Source: Diphasiastrum complanatum (taxonomy: Eukaryota > Streptophyta > Lycopodiopsida > Lycopodiales > Lycopodiaceae). Taken from it: a stretch of 64,000 nt of DNA. Positions 35,772 through 50,357 of the stretch are shown here, piece by piece (position 1 is the stretch's first letter; the number at the start of each line of letters is the position of its first letter). The stretch is taken from assembly GCA_029204225.1 (NCBI GenBank), contig MU832058.1:1-64000 (forward strand). Reading direction: 5' to 3'. The position numbers and the translations under genes were made by a program. The notes below the pieces were generated by a model. The model was not told the origin of the DNA, ran no database searches, and saw nothing but the letters and a program-made list of their open reading frames with translations.

Positions 35772-38700
35772 TGTTGGAAAAGAGGGAGAAAAGAGAGATA
35801 ACTTGAAAAGAAACGAACACAAAAAGAAGCGAACTCGAAACTTGAAAAAGAAACGAACTCGAATGGAAAATATTCGTGCGCAGCGGAATAAGCTATCTCA
35901 CTCTTTTCTCAAGCATGACTACGCCTATCAGTCTCGAATAGAACATTAGTGATAGAAATCACGTTCGAGCTGATTACGTAACCAAACATTAAGCATCAAA
36001 AAACATAAGTTTTACAGGTGTGCAGATGAAGAAAGTACAAAAAGTGGTTGTGCTGTCTGTGGGAGATCGTGAGTGGCTGCTGTCGTTGTCAAATCTGATT
36101 GCATTGTGCATGGGATGAGCGTGAGAAGGCCGCGACGTCAGCCTTCGCTAAAATTAACGTCAGTCTTCCAATGGGTAATGCCAAGATTAGCCATATATTG
36201 GTTGAGTGAGCCTACTGCAAAAGAGATGTCAGGTCTTGTACAGACCATTGCGTACATGAGAGATCCAAGTATCGATCGATAAGAATACTCTCTCATCTGC
36301 TCCTCTTCATGCTTGGTCTGGGGACATTGGTCCTTTGACAAACGCAGGCTTGGATCCATCGGTGAGTGAGCAAACTTACAATTCATTAGATTGTATCTGT
36401 CAAGAACATTGTGAAGATACCTTTGTTGAGTGATATAGATCAGTCATCTCGCTCTGTCTCTATGGATTTGAATGCCTAGACAATAGTGAGCTTCGCCTAG
36501 ATCAGTTATGTCGAACTCAGAAAACAACATCTGTTTAGAATCCTTGACCAAATTGGTATTGTTGCTGAAAAGCAATGTATCATCCACGTATAAGGTGATG
36601 ATAATGAAGGATTGTTGCACCGACTTGGAATAGACATTGCAATTAGCAATACCTTGTTCGATAATAAATGTGTTTATCCTCTGAAACCAAGCTCTAGCAG
36701 ACTATTTCAAGCCGTAAAGTGTCTTATGGAGTTTACAGACATTATTTTTCATACATTTCAGAACATATCCTTCGGGTTGGATCATGTAGATGTCTTCTTG
36801 TATAACTCCATTCAGATAAGTTGTTTGTACATCAAGTTGGTGCACCTCAAGGTCGGCAGCTACATCATATGATAGGAGGGCTTGGATCGATGAATGCTTG
36901 ATTACTGGACTAAAAGTCTCACTGAAGTCAATATTGGATATCTGAGTGAATCCTTGTGCTACCAATCTTGCCTTCCTTCAATCAATCGCTCCATTGGCAT
37001 TGTACTTGATCTTGAAGATCCATTTGCAATCAATGATATTGCAACCAATAGGAGCTTCGACTAATGATCACGTCTGGTTCTTGATCAGAGAGGAATACTC
37101 TTTGTCCATGGCTTCTCTCTAGAGATTGGCTGAGTGCCTCTTCGACTATTGTCAGTTCCCGTATCAAGAGACATGCAGACTCAGGAGTATACCTTGTGGG
37201 CTGTGTGCGCACTCGGCTTGATCTTTTGGGAGGAATCGACTGATGAACCACTCCTAGGACTTGTTGCTGGGTAGCAGCAACGTCTTGATTCTGAATCGTT
37301 GTCAAATAGTGGGTCGACGATGGACACACTTGAGCCTGAAGCTTGGATAGTCGTGTTAATGGCAGGTGATGAATTCTCATGGAACAATATCTTTGCCTTT
37401 GATGTCGACGAATTGATTCTCGATAAATACTGTATCCCGGTTGTACAAGATTTGTTGGGTATCAGGGTCATACAGCTTGTATGTGTTATCAGATGAAGTA
37501 TATCCAATTAGGATGGTCTTGAGACCTGAAGTCAAATTTCTTCCTCGTGTCTTTCAAGATCTGCGCGTAGGGCAAGTTCTTGAATTGGTTGATGTGATTC
37601 TGCAGGGAATCACCATTTGCCATCTTGAGGGAGTAAAATTTCTTCTTGAGATGTAGCCTGGAAGCTATATCTTGCACTTCATATAACATGCTCAAGATGT
37701 CCCAGACTTCTTTGGGTGTTTGGGCTTCGGACACATGGCCAATCTGAGTATCTGAAATGTTGAGGATGATCAGCGTAAATGCTTTGCCATCCTTCAGCTT
37801 CCATCTGGAGATTGTTGCGTCGTCAGCTTCGGGTTTTCCCTCTGCACCTGTAACAACGTCATACAATTTCTTAGCCATTACCACAGTTCTCATCTTCAAT
37901 TTTCACAAATGGTAATTGGCTCCATCAAGCTTGTCCATGATAGGACTGGCTTTCCCTTGGAAATCCATGTGGAAGATCAGTCTGGGTGATAGGAGTAGTT
38001 ATCAGTGACTTAAGTATGAAAATTTGGTGCTAAATTACATAGCAAGAAGACAATTACTCTCTCGGCTAGTAGAGTCTTGTTACTGTGGAAGCTTATCAGG
38101 CTACAAGAAAAAAAAAAAAAAAAAGAGGGGAAAAAGAGAGATAACTCGAAAAGAAATGAACACAAAAAGAAGCGAACTCGAAACTCAAAAAAAAAACGAA
38201 GTCAAATGGAAAATATTCGTGCGCAGCATAATAAACTATCTCATATTTCCTCAAGCATGACTATGCCTATCAGTCTCGAACAGAACGTTAGTGATAGAAA
38301 TCATGTTCGAGCTGATTACGTAGCCAAACATTAAACATCAAAATATCAGACAGATAATTTGTCGCGAACAGCTAGACAAATAATCAATCGCGCATTATTC
38401 GCGAAGAACAAGACTAAATATTAGTCGCAAACAGCTAGACTGATAATAATTCGCGAAGAGCAGACAACTAGATTAAGTAATTAGAAAGCTAGACAGAATG
38501 TAGGAAAGCATTGCAATATTGACACAAGTTGAACGCATAACAAACAGAGTTGTAATCAAATTAAGTATAACAAAATATACAGGTCAATAATGCAGGTGAG
38601 CACAAAACAATAGCGGACGTAACCGTGTGCTTCACAAAGCTAATCACGCAATCTGTAAAGGTGATGAACCTATTTATTGACAATACATCTGGAAGAAAAA

Positions 38701-39274
38701 GAATCAATGCACAAAAACATCTATGATGTCTATCTTCGATTATCAGTGATGTTTTGTTCTAATGCCATCGTTTGAATACGCAGATGGTATTCAATATATA
38801 CATATTTTTTACAGGTGTGTAGATGAAGAAAGTACAAAAGTGGTTGTGCCGTCTATGGGAGATCGTGGGTGACTGTTGTCATTGTTAAATCTGATTGCAC
38901 AGTGCATGGGATGAGCGTGAGAAGGCCGCGACATCAGCGTTCGCTAAAATTAACGTTGATGAAAATGCGAGAAATGCGACACTCTGACAAATGCCTTAAA
39001 AATTGATTTACAGGGTACCTTCACTTTCCTATAAGGGCACCTTTGGCATTTGTAGGACAGTGTCGCCCGCCTGTCACAAATCACATGTAAAAACACAATG
39101 TCGCCTTTTTCGCCTTTGGAAATTTACTTGTATTTATGCAGACAGTCATGTTTTTCGCCTGTCTTACTTTACATGTAAATATGCAGACTGTGTGACAACA
39201 CAAGTAAAATACAGCAGCATGAATGGAGGCAGATTATCATAGGATTTAGGAGAGTAAAAGAGATAAATCCAACA
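35772..39274 (-). mobile_element. Ty1/copia element nested in the + strand copia RNase H
   Basis: Left LTR (35772 to about 36160), interior on the minus strand with gag UBN2-like (37899-37489; TPKEVWDILSMLYEVQD), linker (37380-37030; RSSRVRTQPTRY), RT (36965-36612; FSETFSPVIKHSSIQALLSY, LDVQTTYLNGV, EDIYMIQPEGY), a piece of RNase H (36250-36160; SFAVGSLNQYMAN), and right LTR (about 38104-39274). The outer termini TGTTGG...CCAACA and a worn 5-bp duplication (GGCGT/GGCCC) bracket it. The host frame resumes just to the right. A fossil with about five breaks; protease and integrase are not clearly seen. Confidence 0.75.
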
Positions 39275-39577
39275 GGCCCTTACAAGAACTACTAAAGAGA
39301 TTCTATGGATCATGTGAGAAATTTCAACTAGTTTTGCTATTTTGGTCATATTTGTATATTTGGCAATTGAGGCCAATTTTCATATTAGACTTTGACTTTT
39401 CAAAGTTATATTAGTCTAAAAGCATTTGAGTAAATACTTTTTGAAAGTGTAGTACACAAGTTTTAGAAGATTCAATTTAAATGTGAAAATGTTTGAATCT
39501 AGTCCACATTAATTCTAGGGTTTTTGTTATGGAGGGAAACCAAACCCATTAATGAATCATGGATCTGTTATATATAG

Positions 39578-40045
39578 TTATACACTTGTAGGAAGAGACA
39601 CATTCTCTCCACTATTGCTATTTGTAGTAATTCCATGAATATCCGAGTGTACAACTTGAAAAGACTTTGTAGATCTAATATAAGGTAGTCTATGTGACTT
39701 TGACAAAGCACAAGACTTACAAACTTGATTGATGCCACTTAAGGATTTTGGAAGACCAATCACAACTTGTTTCTTAGCCATTACCTCCAATGACTTGGCC
39801 TCAAGTGAGACCTTCCTAATGCATCCAAAATTGGCTATTTTCAGTAAGTATGGTGTGAAGTCGGAATTTCCCAAGTTCATTGACCTAAAATGAGTTTTGA
39901 TCTACAAAAGATCCAATCTACATATGCAAGAAATTCGATTTTTGGGTAGAAGTCAATCTAGCATGCTCTATCATTGATATCTCCTCCAAATCCCTGATAA
40001 ATGTGCTTGATCATTTCAAAACTTGTAACACAAGCTTTGATACCA
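39578..40045 (-). mobile_element. Ty1/copia GAG-pre-integrase fragment with PBS
   Basis: The minus strand shows LEVMAKKQVVIGLPKSLSGI, VCKSCALSKSHRLPYIRSTK and VVHSDIHG: the pre-integrase zinc motif and integrase start. At 40034-40045 the minus strand reads TGGTATCAAAGC, a PBS next to an LTR-like start at 40046. Fossil, with the middle missing. Confidence 0.7.
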
Positions 40046-40235
40046 TGTGAAAAATTTCAGATCATTTAAGATCCAATTCCACAACCTGATCTTTGATTAT
40101 AAATAGATCAACTCTACCAATCATGCCAATGTAGAAAAATGAGCATCTATTTAATGAAAGAGATGCAAACTCAATAAAAACTTGATCAAACATCAAACAT
40201 AAGATATGGTGAAGTAGCTATCCATACAAAAACAG
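40046..40235 (-). repeat. LTR part beside the minus-strand PBS
   Basis: Starts TGTGAAAAATTTCAGATC. Its first 51 bases recur in inverted orientation at 43961-44011. The end is not defined. Confidence 0.5.
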
Positions 40236-40336
40236 TACCCTATTGTAAGATGTATGTAACTTTCATTGATGATTTTAGTAGATTTTGTTGGAATTCCACA
40301 AAGATCAAGGGCTTGAGGAGTGACAATGGTGAAGAG
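40236..40336 (+). mobile_element. Ty1/copia integrase scrap
   Basis: MYVTFIDDFSRFCW and LRSDNGEE are the integrase core ends, close together. Fossil, cut on its right by the LTR-like repeat at 40337. Confidence 0.65.
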
Positions 40337-43125
<2,789 letters not shown>

Positions 43126-43270
43126 CTAAAGTTACCAAAGACATCAAGGCAAAGGCAAACACCTTCAAGGCTCACATATGATGAGAAGGGTTAACAAGTG
43201 GAAGTGACTCATTTTGCTTTTCTCACATTTTTTGGTGAATCTTCTTGTGTAGATGATTCTATGCAAGTAG

Positions 43271-43810
43271 ATGGATGTTTTCATGATTTTCCATAAACTA
43301 ATGGATCTAAAAAAAAGGTTGGTCAATGGCTTTGATGGTCAAGTGGAAGATCAAGAGGTTGATCTCAAAGGGCTTCAACAACAGAAAAGAGAAATTGACA
43401 ATTTGGAGCTAGTCAAGAGCATCAAAGGAGAGTCAATTGGCAAAGATATTATAGATCTGTTTTTGCAAGTTATTGAAGACTCAAATAAGGTCAAAGGAGC
43501 AGAAAGGAAGTGTTTTTCAAGTTTACTTTACTTGTTCTATCGCATGTTTGAGCAATTTCATGTGCATGTGTGCAAATTGTCAAGATATGGTCAAACTAGC
43601 TACATTGGTGAGCATCATTTTGATGTTGGAGTTGTACTAGCATTCTTGGCTGGTTTTGCTGATGGAAATGAAGCTATTGGAGGCTCATTATGTCACTCAT
43701 TCATGATCAATTCATCGAGTGATGATGGCATCTTATGGCAAGATGGAGATGGAGGCTCATTCATGGAAGTTCATGGTGGATACATGGCAAGAAAGGACAA
43801 AGAGGGATGA
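43271..43810 (+). CDS. unrecognised open frame of 179 residues
   Basis: An uninterrupted frame with a mixed charged N-terminal half (DLKGLQQQKREIDNLEL) and a Gly/Ser/Asp-rich C-terminus (SSSDDGILWQDGDGGSF). It lies between LTR debris and an inverted LTR end. No family is recognised; it may be the 3' interior of a retroelement or chance. The start codon has no support beyond being first. Confidence 0.2.
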   Translation: MDVFMIFHKLMDLKKRLVNGFDGQVEDQEVDLKGLQQQKREIDNLELVKSIKGESIGKDIIDLFLQVIEDSNKVKGAERKCFSSLLYLFYRMFEQFHVHVCKLSRYGQTSYIGEHHFDVGVVLAFLAGFADGNEAIGGSLCHSFMINSSSDDGILWQDGDGGSFMEVHGGYMARKDKEG

Positions 43811-43960
43811 TACATGCAAGAAAATGGTTATCACTCACATTTATTGTTTGGTTGCTATAATTTTTTAGAGAGTTCAAAGTTGATATCATGTAAGAATCAT
43901 CTCATTTACATTCTATTTGGTTCTTTATGTTCTATTCACATAGAGTTGAAAGATTTTTAA

Positions 43961-44011
43961 CCAAAGATCAGGTTATGGAATCGGATCTTAAATGATCCTA
44001 AATTCTTCACA
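43961..44011 (+). repeat. inverted copy of the LTR end at 40046-40096
   Basis: Reverse complement of 40046-40096 with about five differences, ending TTCACA. Confidence 0.75.
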
Positions 44012-44014
44012 AAT

Positions 44015-44870
44015 TGTAGTGGGATATTTCCTATCATAGCCTTAACCCAAGATCCAAGCTCACAAGCATCAAGGAGACGAGGTTAGTTGTCACGTGGAGG
44101 CTCGTTCCCGTGCGAGCAATAACATTAATCAAGATCTAGCATGTGCATACAATCATCATCTAACACTAAGATCCATTAACACTAAGCTGATTTGATCCAT
44201 TGGAATCCCCAAGTCTTTCCATTTGTTTTGTCTTGATATTGGCACATAATAGGGATCTACCCGCAATTGGCGAGGGCTTGCGACATAACTCACGATGGAA
44301 TCTAGAGTTTTTTCAAAAACGGCCTTTTGCCAAACTGGCTGCTCTCCCAATGCTGGTAGTTTGTCCAATTCTTTTCCGGCCTCGATCTCAGATGTCTTGA
44401 ACTTAATTACCCATCCACCCCTCGAGGACTGATGTGGAAGTTGCTGTAGAAAAGTTTGAATCTGGTCCTCGACGGTGATAGGCTTTTGGAATAAAGGCCT
44501 AGTCTTGGAGGTAGATGGATCTGCTTCCTTGGCCTATGCATCTGGTACTACTTCTTCAACATCGGCATCTCCCCCTTGGCATGTACCCATTCCTGCATCT
44601 TGCGGTGTTGGTGAGAATTGCGGCATAAGTGGAATTGGAATTTGGGCATTTGACTCTAAAATCTGAGCGGTTGTCTTTTCATAATCTTTGATAATGGTCT
44701 TTGTCTTGGCCAACTCTATCGATGTCGTACGTTTGATCTTATCGAAGCGGACTTGAAACTCTGCCAATGAAGTTCGATAGGTTTCAACTATCTTGAACAA
44801 ATAACTGATCACATCAAGTTCAGATCCAATATTGGCTTGATTCCAAGATCTATATTGAATTAGATAGATA
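44015..44870 (-). mobile_element. LTR element copy with gag-like coding, partial
   Basis: 44015-44190 matches the LTR at 46402 onward (TGTAGTGGG, CACAAGCATCAAGGAGA, CATGTGCATA, ATCCATTAACACTAAG). To its right the minus strand carries gag-like frames: a coiled-coil segment (44812-44534; FQVRFDKIKRTTSIELAKTK) then ALGEQPVWQKAVFEKTLDSI and YYVPISRQNKWKDLGIP (44368-44156). Broken; family not classified beyond LTR retroelement. Confidence 0.5.
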
Positions 44871-46043
<1,173 letters not shown>

Positions 46044-46267
46044 ATGAAACATCACATGGTTCCTCTTGCTTACGCAAGACTAGACCCTTTGAAACCTTTA
46101 TTCATAAACCAACAAGGTTACATAAAGCTGCAAAGTAATACAATACTAAAAAAAGCATCATAAAGCATAACCACTTTCAAGACATCCAGTTGATACTTGC
46201 CACCATCCCACGACACAAAAACACACGAGTTAGTATAATGGAGAAGATAGGTGTCATAGTTGAGCGT

Positions 46268-46400
46268 TGTTGGAAAGAGAGAATGAAATGCCGATTCGCT
46301 AGTTCAAAAATTGTGAACGACTATCGAGTGCAGTGGGACAAGCCTTCTTTCTTAATGCATGACTATGTCTATCAGTAATTGAACAAAGCTTTAATGACAA
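46268..46400. repeat. LTR scrap of the TGTTGGAAAGAG family
   Basis: TGTTGGAAAGAGAG ... GCATGACTATGTCTATCAGT ... TTGAAC parallels the starts of the LTRs at 35772, 40337 and 42340. It is cut off on the right by the LTR at 46402. Confidence 0.55.
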
Positions 46401-46401
46401 A

Positions 46402-48955
46402 TGTAGTGGGCTATTCCCTATCCTACCCTCAACCCTAGATCCAAACACACAAGCATCAAGGAGATGAAGCTAGTTGTCACGTGAAGGTTCGTTCCCATGA
46501 GAGCGATAGCATATTCCAAAATCCAGCATGTGCATATGAACATTAAGATCCATTAACACTAAGCATTAACACTAGATCCATTAACACTACAACCATCAAC
46601 CCTATTCCACAATGATAGAAGCTCGCCCTTCTCCCTCATCTTCTCTCTCATAAAAAGCATAAGAGCATTCCATCCCAATAAACATCAAGTCCAACAACTA
46701 GCAAATACAAAGAAAGCATGAGAGATGAAGGAAAAGAGTTAGAGAGCCACATCCATTCCATAAGAGGGCCAACCTGCTTGTATTGAAATGAAGAGAGAAC
46801 ATGTACATTGTTTTGAAATTGCCATTTATATAGTGCATTGAGGACCTGGGTGTCCCAATTCCTATTGGCTAATTCTAACCTAAACATTTAAAAAGTGGAG
46901 GGAACACATTCATTAATTGGAGGACCCAATTTGAAAATGAATTTTGGTGGGAACTCCTATTTTATTCACTAACTTGACTTTTAGGCCCTGCGACATTAAA
47001 AGTCCCGTAAAAAGGCCTAAAGTCATTTTTATTAACTTTCTAATCAAATAACTATGTGATCCTTAGGTTGGACTTACACACGCAGGGTGCCAAATCCCTC
47101 TCACTTATTAACTAGGGTTAGGGTTGCCTTGGGATCCACAAACCCTCCAACAGTATCCCCCACCAAAATTGGTGGCAGTTCCACGACACCTCACGAGATT
47201 ATTTACTTCGGTTGGCCTCTCTTCTGACCTTAATCAGGTAATCAGGTGATACTAAACTTTCTCCATGAATTCCAGGTGATTCGTATTGAAATCCTTCTTG
47301 TGTGGCAAAAAACACTTATTCGCATCTACAATCCATTTTGAGGCTGTCCATGCGATGAATCTGGACTCCCACGCTCCACCCAACATCGCAGCTCGATAGT
47401 ATAATCTAGCAATTGGCAACTAATCCTAAACTTTGTCGGACGCCATTGGGATATTTGGATCGAAAGCCAACGTAGGAAGACAATCATCCCATCGTGTTGA
47501 TACGGATGCCAACATTGTCAAGTCATTTGCAAATAGCGCAGATTGCCTGACAGTTGGATCTGACAAATTTCGATACTCAGAAAACCATGTCCAATTGCCC
47601 TTATAGTAGCAACACCTGTTGTTTGTTGGCATCTTGGACAACTTTGTCCACTTGATCTTGCGCTGTCGTCAATGTATTCTGGAGAGTCGCCACATAGCCT
47701 TCCAAATTTTCGACTGATTGTTGGGCTTTTTTCATCTCCTTTTTTGACGTGGTTTCATCTTGTTTGGCGATCTTCAACTCCCGATTCAACTGGATGACTT
47801 TTTGGGCCGATCAGAGTATTCTCGGATCCCGAATCAACTATTCTTTTCTCCATTATTTTCTTCCCATCTAACATGGTTTGGATCATCGTCCAAGGTGAGA
47901 ATGGATTCACGTCACCTGAATCCAAGGGTATTATGGTAGCAGCAGCAGAGACAATAACTCCAGGTGCTGGTTTGGCTTGGTGTTGAGATTTGCCTATGGC
48001 TCTTCTTCCTCGAAGAGATCCTCGACTTCGTATCCATCAGGCACCATGGCATCAAACTGCTTTGGAGATTTACCCGCATGAACGATCCTGATAGTGTCTG
48101 GTGTAGATCTGGTACATCTTGTTGATATGTCGTTGGATAAAAAACATTCGTGGTGTCATGGAATTGGTCGGATCATCTTCTAGGGGATTGAAGTTCAAAG
48201 GGCGCTTGGGCTTTGGGGCATCACAAAAATTTTATCCGCCCCCAAGGGATCAGAATCATCAAACATATCCATGAACTTCTGGGTTTTTGGCGATGTTGCT
48301 TGAGTGTCTGGGGAAGAGGCGGCTTGGGTAGTTGTGATTGGAATTGTGGATCCAACGGTCACAGACTGACCATGTGAGGAAACAGAGGCTAGGGAAGCAT
48401 CAGTGGGATGGGAGAATGGGAAGTGCAAAGCGGGTTGTAGCAAGGAGTGGTAGCGCAGTTGTTGCCTAGTACGACGACGTGACGTGAGAGGCGAGTTAGG
48501 AATAACGACTTCGTTGCGTACTCATCGGCGACTATGGGAATTCGATGCCTGTTGGGAGGATTCTGCTGGAGCTTCTTCATAAATAGAAAGCACGGCGTCA
48601 ACACGAAATCCATGAGTCTTGTTGTCAAGGTACGAGGCAACAATGGAGGAGATAAGGGGCCAACAACAAACTACTGTTTGAAATTGCTCTTAATGGAGGA
48701 GATAAGGGGCCAACAACAAACTACTGTTTGAAATTGCTCTTAATGGCTCTCTTCAATTCGCCAAAAACCATCTTGAACTAGTTGTAAGGTTCTAATGACG
48801 CTTTATAAAACTTATAGTTAGATTTGACTATACGGTGCAAGATTTGTGAGGAAATTCTTTCATTCTCGAGGTTGCCAACCATTAGGAAGTTGCTCAGGAG
48901 TTGAGCTGCCACATGAATGGTAGGATCTTTGATGGATTCTAGCAAATAGCCTTCG
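46402..48955 (-). mobile_element. gag-like LTR element, 3' LTR plus interior
   Basis: LTR 46402-47152 runs from TGTAGTGGG to CCTCCAACA. The minus strand just inside has the purine tract GGTGGGGGATAC. The interior on the minus strand shows gag-like pieces: TPCFLFMKKLQQNPPNRHRI near 48570, a Ser/Thr/Gln-rich region (48443-48195), a long Lys/Glu/Gln coiled coil (47789-47601) and RWDDCLPTLAFDPN near 47470. No pol was seen, so it looks non-autonomous. Broken, with several breaks; the 5' LTR is not in place. The copy at 44015-44870 is the same family. Confidence 0.55.
48642..48741. repeat. exact tandem duplication, 50-bp unit, two copies
   Basis: AATGGAGGAGATAAGGGGCC through AAATTGCTCTT is repeated without any difference, implying a recent event inside the gag-like element. 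Confidence 0.95.
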
Positions 48956-49039
48956 TTGGCTCATTGGTCATATCAATGAAAGGCTTAATAATACTCTTAG
49001 CATGCTTATGGTTCGGTGAAGGTTGGGTTCTTGAGGATA

Positions 49040-49620
49040 TCCCTATGGCTGCAAGGGCGACTATGTGCCAAATTCAAGGACTTGACTATGAAGACACCTT
49101 TGCACCCGTTGCAAAGATGGTGACTATAAGAGTTATTATTTCTATTGCATGCTATTTCAAGTGGAGGATGTTCCAACTTGATGTTTCCAATGCTTTCCTT
49201 AATGGTTATCTTGAGGAGGAGATATATATGGAACAACCTCAAGGCTTTATCAAGCAAGGGTGAAGAATCCAAAGTTTGCCTCTTATTCAAAAGCTTATAT
49301 GGGCTCAAGCAAGCCCCAAGATCATAGTATGCAAGGCTCAACTCATATTTCATCTCACTTGGATTTGCTCTAAGTGACTATGATCCATCTTTATACTTTA
49401 AGTTTGTAAATAGTGATCTTGTCATTCTCATCATCTATGTAAATGACATCATCTTGTGTGGAAGTTGCATGAAATTAGTGGATGAGACAAAATGTGCACT
49501 AGGTAGTGACTTCAAAATGCAAGATCTAGGTGAGAGCTTCACTACATACTAGGCCTAGAAATAGATCTATGTCAAGATCATGCTTTCATTAGTCAATCTA
49601 GATATGCTTTTGTACAAGTG
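49040..49620 (+). mobile_element. Ty1/copia RT fragment, second copy of the 30300 family
   Basis: IQGLDYEDTFAPVAKMVT, LDVSNAFLNGYLEEEIYMEQ and the following DNA match 30950-31450 closely. Broken, with about three breaks; no LTRs. Confidence 0.8.
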
Positions 49621-50357
49621 AAGATCAAAGTTGAAGAATCATTTATAAGTTGGAAAAAAAAGTTGTTACAATAATAAACGACTTTAGTTCTCAAACTCTC
49701 GAGAGTGAGACACATCCTCATGATAATCTTCACCACAGTTTACCACTTCTTTTGTAATGTCAAATGAGATTCCTAATTCGCTCCCTTGTAATTCCATAAA
49801 AGGATTCATGCCTTTGAATAAGAGGGTGGCTAGCCTACAAAAAAAGCCACTAGTGAGTGCTCGAAGCGGGTCGATTGCTTTCTTATGTTATTTATGTAGC
49901 AGGTAATGGCCATTGGGAAGCCATCATTATGCAATATGAGACTCAACAATAAATGGAGGTAGTCGCGCACCACGAAAGTGAAGTGGCTCGACCAGTGGCC
50001 GCTATCGCATGTAATTAGCTCCAGTTAGAATTTCAAAGCCTATTCATACCTATTGTGTACATTGTGATGTACGGTTGGTCCGAAAACATTGGAAACTCAC
50101 TACGTTGGTCCTTTAAAAGGCGAAGTTTCTCATGTTTTTATGCAAATGCCGAGAAGAAAATGTTTCAAAAAAGATAAGATTTAGATGTTGAAACGGGCAT
50201 AAAGGCAAAATAATGGAATATAATTCAACCCGTAAAAAGGGCCAAGAATCCACCTCAAAGGTCATTCATTGCCTTAGTTCTGGGACTACAAAACAAAAGA
50301 ACAGAAAAAAGAGAAGAAAACGAAAAGAAAGAAGGAAAGGAAACAGAGAAAGATGCG
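49621..50357. other. upstream region of the RBM48-like gene
   Basis: Ends in a purine-rich leader (50280-50350, AAAGAAAAGAAGGAAAGG type). A first ATG at 50353 opens a six-codon frame that overlaps the true start. No TATA box can be assigned with confidence. Confidence 0.35.

Larger units (their letters stand above)
30300..39570 (+). mobile_element. Ty1/copia element carrying two nested LTR elements
   Basis: Host parts on the + strand: integrase end and linker (30348-30806; GLMVGYSSTKKAYRIF, VVVSREVIFHED), RT (about 30790-31520; ARLCAKGYAQIQGLDYEDTF, LDVFNAFLNGYLEEEIY, YGLKQSPRSWYARL, VIYVDD), RNase H N-part (35364-35771; TITRPDLSFNVHKLSQFMQD, KIILRYISSTLDYGLIY, SLSSCKAE) and a final scrap just right of 39275 (TKEILWIM). 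The parts are separated by insertions at 31521-35363 and 35772-39274. A fossil with roughly six breaks besides the insertions. A second copy of its RT lies at 49040-49620. Its own LTRs were not identified. Confidence 0.85.

Noticed and set aside
38104-38130. Poly-A run as a retrocopy tail
   Set aside because: It lies at the start of an LTR copy and continues into LTR sequence, so it is a local expansion of an A-rich stretch.
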